Source of the DNA: Massilia sp. H6
GTDB taxonomy: Bacteria; Pseudomonadota; Gammaproteobacteria; Burkholderiales; Burkholderiaceae_D
Reading direction: 5' to 3'
Assembly (NCBI RefSeq): GCF_024802625.1
Contig: NZ_CP103371.1
Span: 310,001-374,000 of the forward strand
DNA: 64,000 nt
Below, in pieces: positions 17,601-27,144 of the stretch. The notes below the pieces were generated by a model. The model saw only the letters and a program-made list of their open reading frames with translations, was not told the DNA's origin and ran no database searches. The first letter of the stretch is position 1. Each line of letters starts with the position of its first letter. The position numbers and the translations under genes are program-made.

Positions 17601-18076
17601 CAGCGCGCCTTGCGCACCAGGACGAAGACCAGCAGCACGCTCAGGATCACGAACCAGAGCGCCGACCACTGCGGAATGGCCAGGCCCAGCACCGAATCGG
17701 TGGCGCCAGCGCACAGGCCGTCGGCGCGGAACAGCCAGGGCAGGTATTCGGCGGTCGGGATCTTGTTGAGGAAGGTCTCCATCGGGTCGATGCCGCAGCT
17801 GAACCCCGGGTTGGCGATCACATACAGGTGCTTGCCGACCGCGTACAGGCCGCCGAGCGCCGCCATCAGGGCGAGCACCGTGCCTTCGCGGATCTTGCCG
17901 CTGATGGCCGACACCAGGCTGGCCACGCCAACGGCCAGGAACATGTAGCGCTGGATCACGCACAGCGGGCAGGGCTGCATCTGCTCGATGTGCTGCAGAT
18001 AGAGGGCCACGGCGATCAGCGCGAAGCAGATCGACGAGATGGCGAACAGGATCTGGCGGGAGGTGGGCAGCATCAT
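17600..18076 (-). CDS. dsbB: disulfide bond formation protein B
   Basis: The 158-residue inner-membrane protein has four hydrophobic segments. It has the first cysteine pair in QPCPLCVIQRYMF (CxxC, residues 36-39) and the second pair in the periplasmic loop (GFSCGIDPMETF and ADGLCAG). DsbB reoxidises DsbA using quinone. It sits between prfA and prmC, overlapping prmC by one base, an arrangement different from the plain hemA-prfA-prmC order. Confidence 0.95.
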   Translation of the reverse strand: MMLPTSRQILFAISSICFALIAVALYLQHIEQMQPCPLCVIQRYMFLAVGVASLVSAISGKIREGTVLALMAALGGLYAVGKHLYVIANPGFSCGIDPMETFLNKIPTAEYLPWLFRADGLCAGATDSVLGLAIPQWSALWFVILSVLLVFVLVRKAR

Positions 18077-18169
18077 GGTTTTTTTATAAGCGTGGTTCGG
18101 GACGTGGGCATTCTCGCATAAGTTCGCGTCAAGTCAGCCCGCATCTGGCCGCAGATCCGGCCCGGTGAA

Positions 18170-19246
18170 TTAATCGCCCAGCGCCGCCAGCTGCTCGGCC
18201 TGGTGCTCCGCCGCCAGCGCATTGGTCAGGTCGATCAAATCGCCATCCATGATGAAGTCGAGCTTGTACAGGGTCAGGTTGATGCGGTGGTCGGTCAGGC
18301 GCCCCTGCGGGAAGTTATAGGTGCGGATCCGTTCACTGCGGTCGCCCGAGCCGATCAGGCTCTTGCGGGTGGCCGCTTCTTTCGATTGCTGCTCGCGCAA
18401 TTGCACGTCCTTGATGCGCGCCGCCAGCACCTTCATGGCCTGGGCCTTGTTCTTGTGCTGGCTGCGGTCGTCCTGGCATTCCACCACGATGCCGGTGGGC
18501 AGGTGGGTCAGGCGCACCGCCGAATCGGTCTTGTTGATGTGCTGCCCGCCGGCGCCCGAGGCGCGGTAGGTGTCGATGCGCAGGTCGGCCGGGTTGATGT
18601 TGACGTCCTCGACTTCGTCGGCTTCCGGCATCACGGCCACGGTGCAGGCCGAGGTGTGGATGCGGCCTTGCGTCTCGGTGGCCGGCACCCGCTGCACGCG
18701 GTGGCCACCCGATTCGAACTTGAGTTTCGAATACACGCCGTTGCCAATGATGCGCACGATGACTTCGCGGTAGCCGCCCAGGTCGGAACTCGATTCCGAC
18801 ACCACCTCGACCTGCCAGCGGTTGCGTTCGGCAAAGCGCGTGTACATGCGCAGCAAGTCGCCGGCGAACAGCGCCGACTCGTCGCCGCCGGTACCGGCGC
18901 GGATTTCTAGAAAGATATTGCGTTCGTCGTTGACATCTTTCGGCAGCAGCATCTTTTGCAGATCGAGTTCAAGCGCGCCCAGGCGCGCCTTGGCCGCTTC
19001 GGTTTCTTCCTGAGCGAACTCCTTCATGTCCGGGTCTTGCGCCATGTCCTGGGCCGCCGCCAGGTCGCCTTGCGCGGCGCCGTACTCGTGGTACAGGCCC
19101 ACCAGCGGCGCCAGCTCGGCGCGTTCGCGGGTGAGCTTGCGGTAGCTGTCCATGTTCGCGGTGGCGCCTTCGCACATCAAAAGTTCGTCCAGTTCGACGA
19201 ATCGGTTGGCCAGTTGCTCCAGCTTGGCCAGCATGGATGGTTTCAT
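18170..19246 (-). CDS. prfA: peptide chain release factor 1
   Basis: The 358-residue product starts [16 protein letters not shown], as in RF1. It has the GGQ motif in [25 protein letters not shown], the [21 protein letters not shown] block, and the acidic N-terminal coiled-coil domain. It ends translation at UAA and UAG codons. I placed the start at the ATG giving the usual length; a longer frame upstream would add 22 residues without homology. It is 93 bases downstream of hemA. Confidence 0.96.
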   Translation of the reverse strand: MKPSMLAKLEQLANRFVELDELLMCEGATANMDSYRKLTRERAELAPLVGLYHEYGAAQGDLAAAQDMAQDPDMKEFAQEETEAAKARLGALELDLQKMLLPKDVNDERNIFLEIRAGTGGDESALFAGDLLRMYTRFAERNRWQVEVVSESSSDLGGYREVIVRIIGNGVYSKLKFESGGHRVQRVPATETQGRIHTSACTVAVMPEADEVEDVNINPADLRIDTYRASGAGGQHINKTDSAVRLTHLPTGIVVECQDDRSQHKNKAQAMKVLAARIKDVQLREQQSKEAATRKSLIGSGDRSERIRTYNFPQGRLTDHRINLTLYKLDFIMDGDLIDLTNALAAEHQAEQLAALGD

Positions 19247-19339
19247 GAGAATGCTCGGTAGGGTCGATATGAATTCGGGAAGCCGCGCTGCGGCCGGAAA
19301 CGCGTCTTGCACAAGACGCAGGCAGAACGGAACGAGCCG

Positions 19340-20620
19340 CTAACGGCGGCCGCGGAACAGCTGCGGCAGCAGGGCTGCCAGGCGGGCGCGTTCGTCGCCC
19401 GTGGCATGGTGCAGCGCCTGCTGCGGGCCATGCAGGAACTTGGCGCTCAAGCCCCTGGACAGCGCTTCGAGCACGGCTTCGGGATCGTCGCCGCGCGCCA
19501 GCATCTTGCGTGCGCGCTCGAGTTCGGCCAGCCGCAGCGCCTCGCTCGATTCGTGCAGGTCGCGGATCACCGGCACCACCGCGCGATCGCCAACCCAGTG
19601 CATGAAGGACTGGACCCGGGTCTCGATAATGGCTTCGGCCTGCGACACCGCGGCCTGGCGGCTTTCCATGCCGGTCTGGACCACCTGTGCGAGGTCGTCC
19701 ACGGTATACAGGAAGACGTCGTCGAGGCGTGCGACTTCGGGTTCGATATCGCGCGGCACCGCCAGGTCGGCCATGAAGATCGGACGGTGGCGGCGTGCCT
19801 TGATCGCGCGCTCGACCATGCCCAGGCCCAGCAGCGGCAACGTCGAGGCGGTGCACGAGATGACGATGTCGAACTGGTGCAGGCGCTCGGGCAGGTCGGC
19901 CAGGCACATCGCTTCGCCGTGGTAGCGGGTGGCCAGCGCCTGGCCCCGGGCCAGCGAGCGGTTGGCGATGGTGACCGATTTGGGGTTGTGCGCGGCGAAG
20001 TGGGCGGCGCACAGTTCGATCATCTCGCCAGCGCCGATGAACAGCACGTGCTGGTCGGCGATGGCATCGAAAATGCGCTGCGACAGGCGCACCGCGGCCG
20101 CGGCCATGGAAACGCTGTGGGCGCCGATCTCGGTGGTGCTGCGCACTTCCTTGGCCACTGCAAAACTGCGCTGGAACAGCTGGTGCAGGTAGGTGCCCAG
20201 GCCGCCGGCCTGGTCGGCGGTGCGCACGGCGTCTTTCATCTGCCCCAGGATCTGCGGCTCGCCCAGCACCATCGAGTCGAGTCCGGAAGCGACGCGGAAG
20301 GCATGGCGCACGGCGCTGTCGTGCGGCAGCATGTAGAGATGGGGGCGCAGCTCGGCGAAATTGAGTGCGTGGTAGTGGGCCAGGAACTGGGCCGAGGCGT
20401 CGAGCGGGTTGGGCAGGTCGCTGGCCGCGTACATCTCGGTGCGGTTGCAGGTCGACAGGATCGCTGCCTCGTTGCTGCCACCCACGCCGCTGCCGTGGCG
20501 CGCAAACCAGCCACGCGCCGCCTGCACCGCCGCGCCGAGCTGCTCGGGTCCGAGCGCCAGCTGCTCGCGCAGCGAGACCGGGGCGGTCGTGTGGTTCAGG
20601 CCAACGGCAAGCAGTTGCAT
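19340..20620 (-). CDS. hemA: glutamyl-tRNA reductase
   Basis: The 426-residue protein opens [19 protein letters not shown] and has the catalytic cysteine in [31 protein letters not shown], and the NADPH-binding [17 protein letters not shown]. It reduces glutamyl-tRNA to glutamate-1-semialdehyde, the first committed step of tetrapyrrole synthesis. I use the ATG at 20620 because a TATAAT box lies at 20649-20654, so an ATG at 20650 would fall inside the promoter. The operon continues with prfA. Confidence 0.95.
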   Translation of the reverse strand: MQLLAVGLNHTTAPVSLREQLALGPEQLGAAVQAARGWFARHGSGVGGSNEAAILSTCNRTEMYAASDLPNPLDASAQFLAHYHALNFAELRPHLYMLPHDSAVRHAFRVASGLDSMVLGEPQILGQMKDAVRTADQAGGLGTYLHQLFQRSFAVAKEVRSTTEIGAHSVSMAAAAVRLSQRIFDAIADQHVLFIGAGEMIELCAAHFAAHNPKSVTIANRSLARGQALATRYHGEAMCLADLPERLHQFDIVISCTASTLPLLGLGMVERAIKARRHRPIFMADLAVPRDIEPEVARLDDVFLYTVDDLAQVVQTGMESRQAAVSQAEAIIETRVQSFMHWVGDRAVVPVIRDLHESSEALRLAELERARKMLARGDDPEAVLEALSRGLSAKFLHGPQQALHHATGDERARLAALLPQLFRGRR

Positions 20621-20648
20621 GGTGGGAGGGGGTGGACGGTATGTGTCC

Positions 20649-20654
20649 ATTATA
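20649..20654 (-). promoter_or_regulatory. -10 box ahead of hemA
   Basis: The reverse strand reads TATAAT here, a perfect -10 element, 28 bases before the hemA ATG. No good -35 hexamer is seen at 16-18 bases upstream (best is a weak GCTGAT), so activity may depend on an activator. Confidence 0.5.
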
Positions 20655-20704
20655 CCCTTGTGCGAGCAGGGGATCAGCGACCGCAGAGGCGGCCGCGAGG
20701 CTGC

Positions 20705-21394
20705 TCAGGCGCCCAGTTTTTCCAGGCGGTAGCCGTAGCTGTACACGGGTACCAGGCGGAATCCATTTTCCGGACGCAGGCTCAGCTTGTTGCGCACGCG
20801 CGAGACATGGGTGTCCATCGTGCGCGAGGGAACATCGGTATCGCGCACCCAGACCGATTCGTGGATATAGGCGCGCGACAGTGGACGGCCGATATTGCGG
20901 AAGAACAGCAAGGCCAGCGAGAACTCTTTTTGCGTAACGTCGACCACCGAGCCGTCCTTGATCAGCCGTCCCGGACGGGTTTCGAAGATATACGGGCCGA
21001 ACTGCAGCTGTTCCGCGCTGTTTTGCGACGGATAGGCGCGGCGCAGCAGGGCCGAGATACGCGCCACCAGTTCGCCGCGGCGCAGTGGCTTGACCATATA
21101 ATCGTCGGCGCCGGCGGTAACGCCGGCAATGATGTCATCCTCGGCGTTGTGGGCAACCAGGAAGATCGTCGGGGCGTTCGACGCCATTTTTTCCTTGGCG
21201 CGGCGCAATACTTCGGCGCCATCCATGTCCGGAACGTTCCAGTCCATGACCAGCATGTCTGCGGTTTCCTTGCGCAATTGCGCAAGACAATCCTTGGCAT
21301 TGTCGAAGGCCTGGCAGCTATGGCCGGCGGTGGTCAGGACTTGGCAGATGAGCTCAGCTTGAGCGCGATCTTGTTCCAGAATTGCAATCTTCAT
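20705..21394 (-). CDS. OmpR-family response regulator, orphan
   Basis: The 229-residue product has an N-terminal receiver (phosphoacceptor Asp in LVMDWNVPDMDG, conserved Lys in DDYMVKPLRRGE) and a C-terminal winged-helix DNA-binding domain (RTMDTHVSRVRNKLSLRPENGFRLVPVYSYGYRL). The acidic pocket at the start is ILEQDRAQ rather than DD, so phosphorylation geometry may differ. No histidine kinase lies beside it. A perfect 10-bp inverted repeat lies 24 bases upstream and is a candidate autoregulatory site. Confidence 0.9.
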   Translation of the reverse strand: MKIAILEQDRAQAELICQVLTTAGHSCQAFDNAKDCLAQLRKETADMLVMDWNVPDMDGAEVLRRAKEKMASNAPTIFLVAHNAEDDIIAGVTAGADDYMVKPLRRGELVARISALLRRAYPSQNSAEQLQFGPYIFETRPGRLIKDGSVVDVTQKEFSLALLFFRNIGRPLSRAYIHESVWVRDTDVPSRTMDTHVSRVRNKLSLRPENGFRLVPVYSYGYRLEKLGA

Positions 21395-21417
21395 AGGGCA
21401 TCTGCTTGGTGAATTTT

Positions 21418-21441
21418 CTTTGTAGGAAGACTCCTACAAAG
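21418..21441. promoter_or_regulatory. perfect inverted repeat upstream of the response regulator
   Basis: CTTTGTAGGA, four bases, then TCCTACAAAG forms a perfect 10-bp inverted repeat in the divergent region between the response regulator and the DUF697-like gene. Its size and symmetry fit a dimeric regulator-binding site; it could also fold as a leader hairpin. Confidence 0.5.
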
Positions 21442-21578
21442 GTTAAGCGAATATAGCAGACTTTGTCAAAATAGTGCTATGGGAAAACTACGAATTTACA
21501 ATTGGAACGATTGTTCTGTTGTGTTAAGGGGATAGCACGCGCCGCGTTACACTTGGTAACGCTTAACAAGGAGGCAAT

Positions 21579-22124
21579 ATGTTTAAACAAGATACTAAAG
21601 AGGCGATGTCGACCGAGCCGGCGCTAGTACCAGTCAGTGGCGAGGGGATCAACCTGGCGCGCGAACGCTGCCGCGTGATGGTACGCAAGCGCGCGCTGGT
21701 ATCGGCCGGAATCTCGGCCGTGCCGCTGCCGGGGATGGATATCCTGTCGGACCTGACCACTTTCGCGGTCCTGGTCGAAGCCATCAACAATGAGTTCGGG
21801 CTGAGCCAGAAGCAGATCGAACGCCTGAACCCGCAGCGGCAGATACTGATCTACAAGGTTGCAGCCTCGGTCGGCGGCATGTTGGTGGGTAAAATGATAA
21901 CGCGCAAGCTGGTGCTGGCGGTGTTCCAGCGCGCCGGCGTGCGCATGGCCGCCAGGACAGTGGCCAAGGTAGTGCCGCTCGCCGGGCAGGTGGCCTCGGC
22001 AGCGATCGGATTCGCGCTGTTTCGCAAGATGGGCAACCAGCACGTGGAGGCGTGCGCCGAAGTCGCGCGCGAGCTCGAAAGCCTGGCGGCAACCGAACCC
22101 GGGAGCACAGTCGCGCCGATGTAG
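21579..22124 (+). CDS. DUF697-like membrane-associated protein
   Basis: The 181-residue product begins with a hydrophilic 30-residue segment. A hydrophobic, glycine-rich region follows (VSAGISAVPLPGMDILSDLTTFAVLVEAINNEFG, then VGGMLVGKMITRKLVLAV and VVPLAGQVASAAIGFALF), the pattern of DUF697/YcjF-type C-terminal domains that insert in or associate with the membrane. No GTPase domain is fused to it. Function is unknown. An upstream AAGGAGG (21570-21576 region) supports the ATG used. Confidence 0.65.
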   Translation: MFKQDTKEAMSTEPALVPVSGEGINLARERCRVMVRKRALVSAGISAVPLPGMDILSDLTTFAVLVEAINNEFGLSQKQIERLNPQRQILIYKVAASVGGMLVGKMITRKLVLAVFQRAGVRMAARTVAKVVPLAGQVASAAIGFALFRKMGNQHVEACAEVARELESLAATEPGSTVAPM

Positions 22125-22158
22125 GAAGGGGGCGCGAGCGCACTCATCGAATCGCCAT

Positions 22159-22190
22159 AAACAAATGCCCGCATCAGCGGGCATTTGTTT
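22159..22190. terminator. bidirectional terminator between the DUF697-like gene and minE
   Basis: AAACAAATGCCCGC and GCGGGCATTTGTTT form a perfect 14-bp stem with a 4-base loop in the gap between two convergent genes, with A/T-rich flanks on both strands. Confidence 0.85.
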
Positions 22191-22206
22191 ATTCAGAGCA
22201 AGGCTA

Positions 22207-22473
22207 TCACGCGTCTGGCAGCACCACGTTCACGTCGAGCACTTCCAGGTTGCCCTGGCGGTCGAGCGAAATCTTGATGTCGTCCGCGTTGACCTTGGTG
22301 TACTTCGAAATCACCTCGATCAGCTCACGGTGCAGCGCCGGCAGGAAGTCGGGGCCGGTGCGGTTGGTACGTTCGCGCGCGATGATGATCTGCAGGCGTT
22401 CCTTGGCGGCTGTGGCGCTCTTCTTTTTCTCTGGAAACAGGAAATTGAGCAATGGCATATCACTTGGCTCCAA
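22207..22473 (-). CDS. minE: cell division topological specificity factor MinE
   Basis: The 88-residue protein starts with the membrane-targeting segment [14 protein letters not shown], followed by the MinD-contact helix ([19 protein letters not shown]) and the C-terminal dimer domain with [12 protein letters not shown]. It stimulates MinD ATPase and drives pole-to-pole oscillation. Its start lies inside the end of minD (14-base overlap). Confidence 0.96.
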   Translation of the reverse strand: MEPSDMPLLNFLFPEKKKSATAAKERLQIIIARERTNRTGPDFLPALHRELIEVISKYTKVNADDIKISLDRQGNLEVLDVNVVLPDA

Positions 22474-23275
22474 AAATGCGCTGGAACAGGCCCGGCTTTT
22501 CGTAGTTGGTGAAACGCAGCGGACGGTCTTCGCCCAGGAAGCGGGCGATCACGTCCTCGTAGGCTTCGGCCACGTCGGTTCCCTTGAAGTGGATTGCCGG
22601 GTTGCCCTGGTTGGAGGCGTGCAGCACCGATTCCGATTCCGGAATGATGCCGATCAAGGGGATGCGCAGGATTTCCTGCACGTCTTGATAGGACAGCATT
22701 TCGTCGGCTTCGACCCGCTTTGGCGAATAGCGGGTGATCAAGAGGTGTTCCTTGACCGGCTCCGAACCGCTCTGGGCGCGGCGCGACTTGGCCTGGATGA
22801 TGCCCAGGATGCGGTCCGAATCGCGCACCGACGACACTTCGGGGTTGGTCACGATGATCGCTTCATCGGCGAAGGTCAGCGCCATCAGCGCGCCGTGCTC
22901 GATGCCGGCCGGCGAATCGCAGATGATGAACTCGAAGCCCATCTGCACCAGGTCGTTGAGTACGCGTTCCACGCCTTCTTCGCCCAGTGCATCCTTGTCG
23001 CGCGTCTGCGACGCCGGCAGGATGAACAGGTTGTCGGTGTGCTTGTCCTTGATCAGCGCCTGGTTCAGGGTCGCTTCGCCATTGATGACGTTGATCAGGT
23101 CGTAGACCACGCGGCGTTCGCAGCCCATGATCAGGTCGAGATTACGCAGGCCGACATCGAAGTCGATGACCACGGTCTTGTGCCCGCGCAGGGCCAGGCC
23201 GCTGGAGAAGCTTGCGCTCGAGGTGGTTTTGCCCACGCCGCCCTTGCCGGACGTTACAACAATAATTCGTGCCAC
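22460..23275 (-). CDS. minD: septum site-determining ATPase MinD
   Basis: The 271-residue protein has the deviant Walker A motif [14 protein letters not shown] at the N-terminus, the switch sequences [18 protein letters not shown] and [11 protein letters not shown], and the C-terminal amphipathic helix [10 protein letters not shown] that attaches ATP-bound MinD to the membrane. It recruits MinC to block division at the poles. It sits between minC and minE. Confidence 0.97.
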   Translation of the reverse strand: MARIIVVTSGKGGVGKTTSSASFSSGLALRGHKTVVIDFDVGLRNLDLIMGCERRVVYDLINVINGEATLNQALIKDKHTDNLFILPASQTRDKDALGEEGVERVLNDLVQMGFEFIICDSPAGIEHGALMALTFADEAIIVTNPEVSSVRDSDRILGIIQAKSRRAQSGSEPVKEHLLITRYSPKRVEADEMLSYQDVQEILRIPLIGIIPESESVLHASNQGNPAIHFKGTDVAEAYEDVIARFLGEDRPLRFTNYEKPGLFQRIFGAK

Positions 23276-23316
23276 AAAAAATCCTTTTCAGTATCTAGCA
23301 GTATCTAGGCCAAGGC

Positions 23317-24087
23317 TTACGCGCGCGAGGACGCCGGAGCCAGCGATGATATATCGAGCCGGTCGCCAACCAGCCGGATTTGTGCCGGCTGGCGCGTCAG
23401 GTCGGTGGGGAAACCGTCGTCGAAGGTGCGGTACACGCCGGCGATCGACACCAGTTCCGGCTGCATCGACAGGGCGAAGATGCGCGCCTCGGGGTTGCCG
23501 GATGCACCCGCAAGTGCCCGGCCGTTCAATGGGGCATACACATGGATGCTGCCGTCGGCAATGATTTCCGCACCATTGTTGACGACCGCAGTAATGATCA
23601 GGTCGCTGCCGCGGGCATACACCCGTTGGCCGGCGCGCACCGGGGTGTCGATGATCATGGCCGACACTGGCAGCGACGCAGGCGCAGCTGCCGCCTCTAG
23701 CGGCGCAGCTTGTGTTGCAGGCGCAGCGCTTGCCGCCGCCAATGATTCCTGCGTTCGCACGCCGCTCGAGCCGTCGTCGAGCGACAGGCCGTGGGCGCGG
23801 ATTGCCTCTTCCATGCTTGGTGCGGCGCCGCGCACGGCAACTGCATTGAGCCGGTATCTCTTGAGCAGCGCCACCAGCGCCGGCCAGTCGATGACCGGAG
23901 ATTCATGCGCGATGGAGGCGACATCGATCACCGCAAACTCATCGTCGAAGAAGTCCGCGACCCCGCCGGTCATCTGGTGCAGCGCGGCATCGATCGCGGC
24001 CGGATCGGCCGAACGCAGGATCGTTGAAATGGCGACGACCGTGGAGATCTTGATTTCGATGGGTAGCGAGCTTGGGGTTTTGGTCAT
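23317..24087 (-). CDS. minC: septum site-determining protein MinC
   Basis: The 256-residue protein has an N-terminal inhibitor domain (residues ~1-105), a flexible Ala/Pro-rich linker (~115-145), and a C-terminal beta-helix domain (PVRAGQRVYARGSDLIITAVVNNGAEIIADGSIHVYAPLNGRA). It blocks FtsZ assembly when bound by MinD. The linker is longer and more alanine-rich than in many MinC proteins. The 41-base gap to minD contains the direct repeat CAGTATCTAG. Confidence 0.95.
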   Translation of the reverse strand: MTKTPSSLPIEIKISTVVAISTILRSADPAAIDAALHQMTGGVADFFDDEFAVIDVASIAHESPVIDWPALVALLKRYRLNAVAVRGAAPSMEEAIRAHGLSLDDGSSGVRTQESLAAASAAPATQAAPLEAAAAPASLPVSAMIIDTPVRAGQRVYARGSDLIITAVVNNGAEIIADGSIHVYAPLNGRALAGASGNPEARIFALSMQPELVSIAGVYRTFDDGFPTDLTRQPAQIRLVGDRLDISSLAPASSRA

Positions 24088-24367
24088 AAAGCAGTCTGGT
24101 TGGCGTTGCGCTCGTGCATTCTACTGTGAAATTTGACCAAAAGGAGAGTTGCGCGTACATCATTCCGGTAGGAAACGAACCTTGGCGGGTGTTCAAAAAC
24201 AGCCTGGCAAGATCCCGACGGCGGCGGTAGTGGGCAGTTGTATTCCATGGATTAGCTGATAAGATTGATTTTCCTCAAACGGTGCAAGTCATCGCATTTT
24301 AAGATGCATGGCTTCGCAACCTGCAGTCTCAACAATCTCCGGCAAGACCGGAACTAGGGAGAGCAAC

Positions 24368-25546
24368 ATGGAAGATGTCGTCATCGTGGCCGCTGGCCGT
24401 ACTGCGGTCGGTAAATTCGGCGGTTCGCTGGCCAAGATTCCTGCGACCGAACTCGGCGCGCAAGTGATCCGCCAACTGCTGGCCAAGACCGGCATCGATC
24501 CGGCTTCGGTCAGCGAGGTCATCATGGGCCAGGTGCTCACCGCCGGCGCCGGCCAGAACCCCGCGCGCCAGGCCGTGATCAAAGGCGGCTTGCCCGACAT
24601 GGTGCCGGGCTTGACCATCAACGCGGTGTGCGGCAGCGGCCTGAAGGCCACCCACCTGGCGGCCCAGGCCATCATGTGCGGCGACGCCCAGATCGTCATC
24701 GCCGGCGGCCAGGAAAACATGAGCGCCTCGCCGCACGTGCTCAACGGCTCGCGCGACGGTTTCCGCATGGGCGACGCCAAGCTGGTCGACACCATGATCG
24801 TCGATGGCCTGTGGGACGTCTACAACCAGTACCACATGGGCGTCACTGCCGAAAACGTGGCGCGCAAGTACGACGTCTCGCGCGCCGAGCAGGACGAGTT
24901 TGCGCTGCAGTCGCAGCTCAAGGCCGAGGCTGCCCAAAAAGAAGGCAAGTTCAAGGATGAGATCCTGCCGATCGAGCTGCCGTCGAAAAAAGGCGCGACC
25001 ATCTTCGACACCGACGAATATCCAAAGCACGGCTCCACACTCGAGGCGCTGTCCGGCCTGCGTCCAGCCTTCAATAAAGAAGGCAGCGTCACCGCCGGCA
25101 ACGCTTCCGGCCTGAACGACGGCGCCGCCGCCGTCATCATGATGAGCGCGTCCAAGGCCAAGGAACTCGGCTTGACCCCACTGGCCCGCATCAAGGCCTA
25201 CGCCTCGGCCGGCCTGGACCCGTCGATCATGGGCATGGGCCCGGTGTCGGCCACGCGCCTGTGCCTGAAAAAGGCTGGCTGGAGCCACGAAGACATCGAC
25301 CTGATGGAAATCAACGAGGCCTTCGCTGCCCAGGCCATCGCAGTCAACAAGGAAATGGGCTGGGATACATCGAAAATCAACGTCAACGGCGGCGCGATCG
25401 CGCTGGGCCACCCGATCGGTGCGTCTGGCTGCCGCGTGCTGGTCACGTTGCTGCACGAAATGGTGCGCCGCGATGCCAAGCGCGGGCTGGCCAGCCTGTG
25501 CATCGGCGGCGGCATGGGTGTGGCGCTGGCGGTAGAGCGCGATTGA
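24368..25546 (+). CDS. phaA: acetyl-CoA acetyltransferase (thiolase)
   Basis: The 392-residue product has thiolase hallmarks: the acyl-accepting cysteine in [21 protein letters not shown] with the catalytic His, and the second cysteine in [12 protein letters not shown]. It condenses two acetyl-CoA to acetoacetyl-CoA. Because the next gene is an acetoacetyl-CoA reductase, the role is most likely polyhydroxybutyrate synthesis. The ATG at 24368 is preceded by GGGAGAG, favouring it over an upstream in-frame ATG. Confidence 0.93.
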   Translation: MEDVVIVAAGRTAVGKFGGSLAKIPATELGAQVIRQLLAKTGIDPASVSEVIMGQVLTAGAGQNPARQAVIKGGLPDMVPGLTINAVCGSGLKATHLAAQAIMCGDAQIVIAGGQENMSASPHVLNGSRDGFRMGDAKLVDTMIVDGLWDVYNQYHMGVTAENVARKYDVSRAEQDEFALQSQLKAEAAQKEGKFKDEILPIELPSKKGATIFDTDEYPKHGSTLEALSGLRPAFNKEGSVTAGNASGLNDGAAAVIMMSASKAKELGLTPLARIKAYASAGLDPSIMGMGPVSATRLCLKKAGWSHEDIDLMEINEAFAAQAIAVNKEMGWDTSKINVNGGAIALGHPIGASGCRVLVTLLHEMVRRDAKRGLASLCIGGGMGVALAVERD

Positions 25547-25618
25547 GAAATCAGCCGGCAGCCGCACGCGGCTGCCGATCGAGGCAGTAATAACCGACAA
25601 TAAAACTGGAGAAGACAA

Positions 25619-26359
25619 ATGGCGAGAGTTGCATTAGTGACGGGTGGCATGGGTGGTCTGGGCGAAGCGGTCTGCATCAAGCTCGCTGCCCTGGGATACC
25701 GGGTTGTTACCACCTTTTCGCCGGGTAGCAAGAAGGCGGAAACCTGGCTGGCCACGATGCGCGAGCAGGGCTTCGACTTCAAGGCTTATCCCTGCGACGT
25801 GTCCGACTACGACTCGGCCCAGCAATGCGTGCGCCAGGTCGAGCAGGACGTTGGGCCAATCGACGTGCTGGTTAACAACGCCGGCATTACCCGTGACATG
25901 ACCTTCAAGAAGATGGACAAGCCGAACTGGGACCTGGTCATGAAGACCAACCTGGATTCCGTGTTCAACATGACCAAGCCGGTCTGCGACGGCATGGTCG
26001 AGCGCGGCTGGGGCCGGATCATCAATATCTCGTCGGTCAACGGCCAGAAGGGCGCCTTCGGCCAGACCAACTACTCGGCGGCCAAGGCCGGCATGCACGG
26101 CTTTACCAAGGCGCTGGCGCTGGAAGTGGCGCGCAAGGGTGTTACCGTCAACACCATCTCGCCAGGCTATATCGGTACCAAGATGGTGATGGATATCCCA
26201 AGCGAAGTGCTGGAAACCAAGATCATCCCGCAAATTCCGATGGGCCGCCTGGGCAAGCCGGAAGAAGTCGCCGGCCTGGTCGCTTACCTGTCGTCGGACG
26301 AAGCGGCCTTTGTCACCGGTGCGAATATCGCGATCAATGGCGGGCAGCATATGTCGTGA
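25619..26359 (+). CDS. phaB: acetoacetyl-CoA reductase
   Basis: The 246-residue short-chain dehydrogenase has the NADPH-binding TGGMGGLGEA, the NNAGI motif, catalytic Ser (INISSVNGQKG) and YSAAKAG. The KMVMDIPSEVLETKIIPQIP and late GANIAINGGQHMS sequences are typical of PhaB. It reduces acetoacetyl-CoA to (R)-3-hydroxybutyryl-CoA. It lies 72 bases after phaA with its own GGAGAAG ribosome site. The polymerase phaC is not in the window. Confidence 0.93.
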   Translation: MARVALVTGGMGGLGEAVCIKLAALGYRVVTTFSPGSKKAETWLATMREQGFDFKAYPCDVSDYDSAQQCVRQVEQDVGPIDVLVNNAGITRDMTFKKMDKPNWDLVMKTNLDSVFNMTKPVCDGMVERGWGRIINISSVNGQKGAFGQTNYSAAKAGMHGFTKALALEVARKGVTVNTISPGYIGTKMVMDIPSEVLETKIIPQIPMGRLGKPEEVAGLVAYLSSDEAAFVTGANIAINGGQHMS

Positions 26360-26394
26360 TGATGGAAGAGGCGCGCGGGCAGGGCGCTTCAAGT

Positions 26395-26430
26395 AAAACG
26401 GCCCGGACGAGCAATCGTCCGGGCCGTTTT
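26395..26430. terminator. strong bidirectional terminator after phaB
   Basis: AAAACGGCCCGGACGA and TCGTCCGGGCCGTTTT form a 16-bp perfect stem around the loop GCAA, followed by TGTTT. It separates phaAB from the convergent ABC transporter genes and can serve both. Confidence 0.9.
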
Positions 26431-26451
26431 TGTTTGCAGGATGGTCCGTGG

Positions 26452-27144
26452 TTACACGGCGACCTGCACGCCAGGCTCCCGGTTCAGCCCGGAAGACGGA
26501 CGTGCCGCCCCCTGCAGCCCCGCGAGCGGCAGTACCGTCGCCCGGGTCTCCTCGATGAAGGCCTGGTCGTGCGTGCTGAACAAGACCAGCGTGTCCTCGC
26601 TGCAAGCCCGGATGCGTTCTGCGAGCAATTGCTTGGCCGCCGCGTCCAACCCGTTGGTCGGCTCATCCATCAGCAAGACCGCAGGCTTGCCCAGCAAACC
26701 GGCGGCCAGGGTGAACTTGCGCTGGGTACCCAGCGACATGTCCTTGAACCGAAGGTGACGCGAGAGGTCGATGTTGAACAATTCCAGCAACTGCTGATCG
26801 CCATCGGCCAGCTTGATGCGCTTGAGCGTGTACATCAGCATCATGTATTCGAAGCCGGTCATGAACTCGTAAGCCACCGGTTCGTCCGGAACGAACGACA
26901 GCTGCTGTTTCGCCAGCCTGGGCTGGGTTGCCAGGTCATGGCCTGCAATGCGAATGCTGCCTGCATCCGGCGCATGGATGCCGCACAGGAGCGACAGCAG
27001 GGTGGATTTCCCGGAGCCGTTCTCGCCGGTCAATGCGACCACGCCGGCGGCAAGCGCCAGGTCCAGGTTGTCGAAGACCAGCTTGTCGCCGAAACGCTTG
27101 CGCAGGCCGCTGCATGTCAACAGGGCGGGTGAAGAGGGGTTCAT
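26452..27144 (-). CDS. ABC transporter ATP-binding protein (bacteriocin operon)
   Basis: The 230-residue protein has one ABC domain: Walker A GENGSGKST (residues ~42-50), the Q-loop region QQLSFVPDE, signature MSLGTQRKF (a divergent LSGGQ) and Walker B VLLMDEPTNGLDAAAKQ. The ATG overlaps the stop of the ABC permease gene (ATGA), so subunits are coupled. The last gene of the run, it most likely works with that permease. By analogy with LanFEG-type modules it may give self-protection against the peptides encoded upstream; that is inference. Confidence 0.8.
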   Translation of the reverse strand: MNPSSPALLTCSGLRKRFGDKLVFDNLDLALAAGVVALTGENGSGKSTLLSLLCGIHAPDAGSIRIAGHDLATQPRLAKQQLSFVPDEPVAYEFMTGFEYMMLMYTLKRIKLADGDQQLLELFNIDLSRHLRFKDMSLGTQRKFTLAAGLLGKPAVLLMDEPTNGLDAAAKQLLAERIRACSEDTLVLFSTHDQAFIEETRATVLPLAGLQGAARPSSGLNREPGVQVAV

